A DNA stretch of 21,198 nucleotides, from the NCBI GenBank assembly GCA_001662425.1, contig BDDC01000321.1, forward strand, positions 1 through 21,198, read 5' to 3'. The notes under the pieces were generated by a model that made no database searches, was not told the origin of the DNA, and saw only the letters and a program-made list of their open reading frames with translations. Both the position numbers and the translations under genes were made by a program. This document shows positions 20,201 to 21,198 of this stretch, piece by piece (position 1 is the stretch's first letter; each line of letters begins with the position of its first letter). Origin of the DNA: Chlamydomonas sphaeroides (taxonomy: Eukaryota > Chlorophyta > Chlorophyceae > Chlamydomonadales > Chlamydomonadaceae).

Positions 20201-21103
20201 TGCACCGCCGCTCCCTCCCCTGCCCCGCCGCTCCCTCTCCTGCCCCGCAGGACTTCTGCTGGAACGGCGGCGCCGCGTACGGCGGCCGGCCCTGGGCCGC
20301 CGACCAGCTGCCCTCCGACAGCGCGCTGGTGCTCTACCTGTTCACCGCCTTCCTGGACGCACCCGGCTGGCAGTTCACCGCGCCGCCCAACCAGCAGTCC
20401 GAGGGGTCAGTCGGTCCGCGCGGCTGCGCTCTCGGGCTCGTTCTCTGCCGGAACCCGGGCCCCGCCTGCCAGCCATGGAGCCTCGACTGCGTCAACAATG
20501 AGACCCACGGCCCCGCGCCCGCCCTACCCGTCCCGCGCCGTCGCCCGCTCCCCGCCGCACCCGTCCCCACGACCGGGCCCCCCGCCCTTCCTGGCCCCCC
20601 ACCTCAGTGACCTCACCCCACGCCGCCCCTCCCGCCCCGCCCGCAGCGCCTCGCAGCCGCTGCACCTGGGCACGCTGCCGCCCACCGGCTCGCGGCCCAG
20701 CCCCGCCTGCTCCGCCATCCTCACCTACCGCCCCGAGCGCACCGGCCGCGAGCTGGACGCGCTGCTGGGCCTGCAGGTACGGCGGTGTGCGGCGCCGTAC
20801 GGCACGTACCACGCCCGCAGCGGCACCGCACGACCGCCGCCAGCCAGCCCCGTAGCTGCGCTACTGCGGGCCACACCGCCCCGACCTACCCGTTCTCGCT
20901 GCCGTCGTCCGAGTTCCCACCATTGCGCCACCCTTCCATTCTATCCAACCCCCCCACTCTCCCCACCCCATCTCCCCCGCCCCCAGCTGGGCTCCTCCAG
21001 CCCGCTGTTCGCCTACCTGGCCGCGGGCCGCCTCATGGTGCTCGCCAACTACCAGTACGGCGCAGTGTTCACCGCCATCCTCTTCTTCCTGCAGTACCAC
21101 AAG
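17211..21103 (+). CDS. TMEM209: TMEM209 homologue (cytochrome b561 N-terminal family), 3' partial
   Basis: There are thirteen in-frame GT-AG exons: 17211-17344, 17437-17486, 17601-17691, 17794-17853, 17965-18237, 18416-18633, 18798-18859, 19071-19283, 19505-19687, 19882-20010, 20251-20405, 20647-20776 and 20987-21103. They give 605 residues so far (human TMEM209 has 561). Hydrophobic segments lie at about 29-44, 47-55 and 61-73 (AVLIALSFLGLIW, SLVVLVPATW, ISVALWLLPLLF). Next is a disordered Gly/Ser/Pro/Thr linker (about 95-300), then the conserved domain: VLRCRAEWLELWAERLREWL, NRYSDLLLLLRG, YVWARLQQLAASSCLKDFCW, AADQLPSDSALVLYLFTAFL and YQYGAVFTAILFFLQYHK. The last aligns with the human FHTLLMFLYIIK block. 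In animals TMEM209 is a nuclear-envelope protein. About 25 C-terminal residues expected from the family are missing; after AAG at 21103 the sequence is GCGCGT, so either a rare GC donor is used or the exon continues differently beyond the window. Confidence 0.9.
20207..20246 (+). repeat. 20-bp tandem duplication forming the polypyrimidine tract of TMEM209 intron 10
   Basis: Two head-to-tail copies of a 20-bp C/T-rich unit differ at one base (CTCCCTCCCC versus CTCCCTCTCC) and end directly at the GCAG acceptor of exon 11. Each copy ends in TGCCCC, but only the second is followed by GCAG, so only one acceptor is formed. Confidence 0.85.
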
Positions 21104-21198
21104 GCGCGTCGGCAGCCGCGCCGCGCGGGGGAGGCAGGCCCGGGAGCGGCTCGCGCTGTTGCCGGCCCCCGCCGCCCGCCTCCCCTGGCCTGCGCCCG

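Noticed and set aside
1..21198. CRISPR array, prokaryotic defence island, integrated virus or intact transposon
   Set aside because: I saw no regular spaced repeats, integrase, transposase, reverse transcriptase or capsid signatures. The spliceosomal introns and protein families are those of a eukaryotic alga.

Overview
The window looks like nuclear DNA from a chlorophycean green alga of the Chlamydomonas/Volvox lineage. The base composition is very GC-rich. Genes are broken into many exons joined by GTGAGC/GTGCGG-type donors and GCAG acceptors. TGTAA, the usual green-algal polyadenylation signal, follows two of the genes at plausible distances. The proteins are eukaryotic (RER1, a complex I B14 subunit, TMEM209, a plastid-type DUF2499 protein), and there is a tandem pair of the F-box/ankyrin-like genes that are abundant in volvocine algae. 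I saw no prokaryotic operon, CRISPR array, tRNA or rRNA, and no intact transposon.

Layout. Bases 1-63 are pure G, probably an assembly edge. A DUF2499 (Ycf49-like) gene runs on the minus strand (1229 down to 490) and loses its last exon(s) towards that edge. It shares a 315-bp head-to-head spacer with RER1 (1545-2888, plus, 4 exons, complete). Next come two tandem minus-strand F-box/ankyrin-like paralogues. The first (5357 down to about 4080) is decayed, with an in-frame TAG and only scraps of its last two exons. The second (8972 down to 6742) is complete, with 3 exons. From 9.0 to 10.9 kb there is no convincing gene, but three short stretches on the minus strand look coding.

The right half has three genes. 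An unrecognised 914-residue, largely disordered protein lies on the plus strand (10952-15304, 8 exons), with a small helical core, an RS-rich region, a polyQ tract and a prion-like tail. The complex I subunit NDUFA6/B14 lies convergently on the minus strand (16927 down to 15659, 5 exons). It is head-to-head over 283 bp with a TMEM209 homologue (17211 to at least 21103, 13 exons, running off the right end).

The exon joins for RER1, NDUFA6, TMEM209, the 914-residue protein and the second F-box gene were worked out by eye. Every join keeps frame and uses GT...AG. The genes do not form one pathway; they cover ER retrieval, nuclear-envelope membrane, mitochondrial respiration, plastid and probable ubiquitin-ligase adaptor roles. 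I found no clear undescribed system. The most novel items are the lineage-specific disordered protein, the decaying F-box duplicate and the unexplained coding-like islands at 9.8-10.9 kb.
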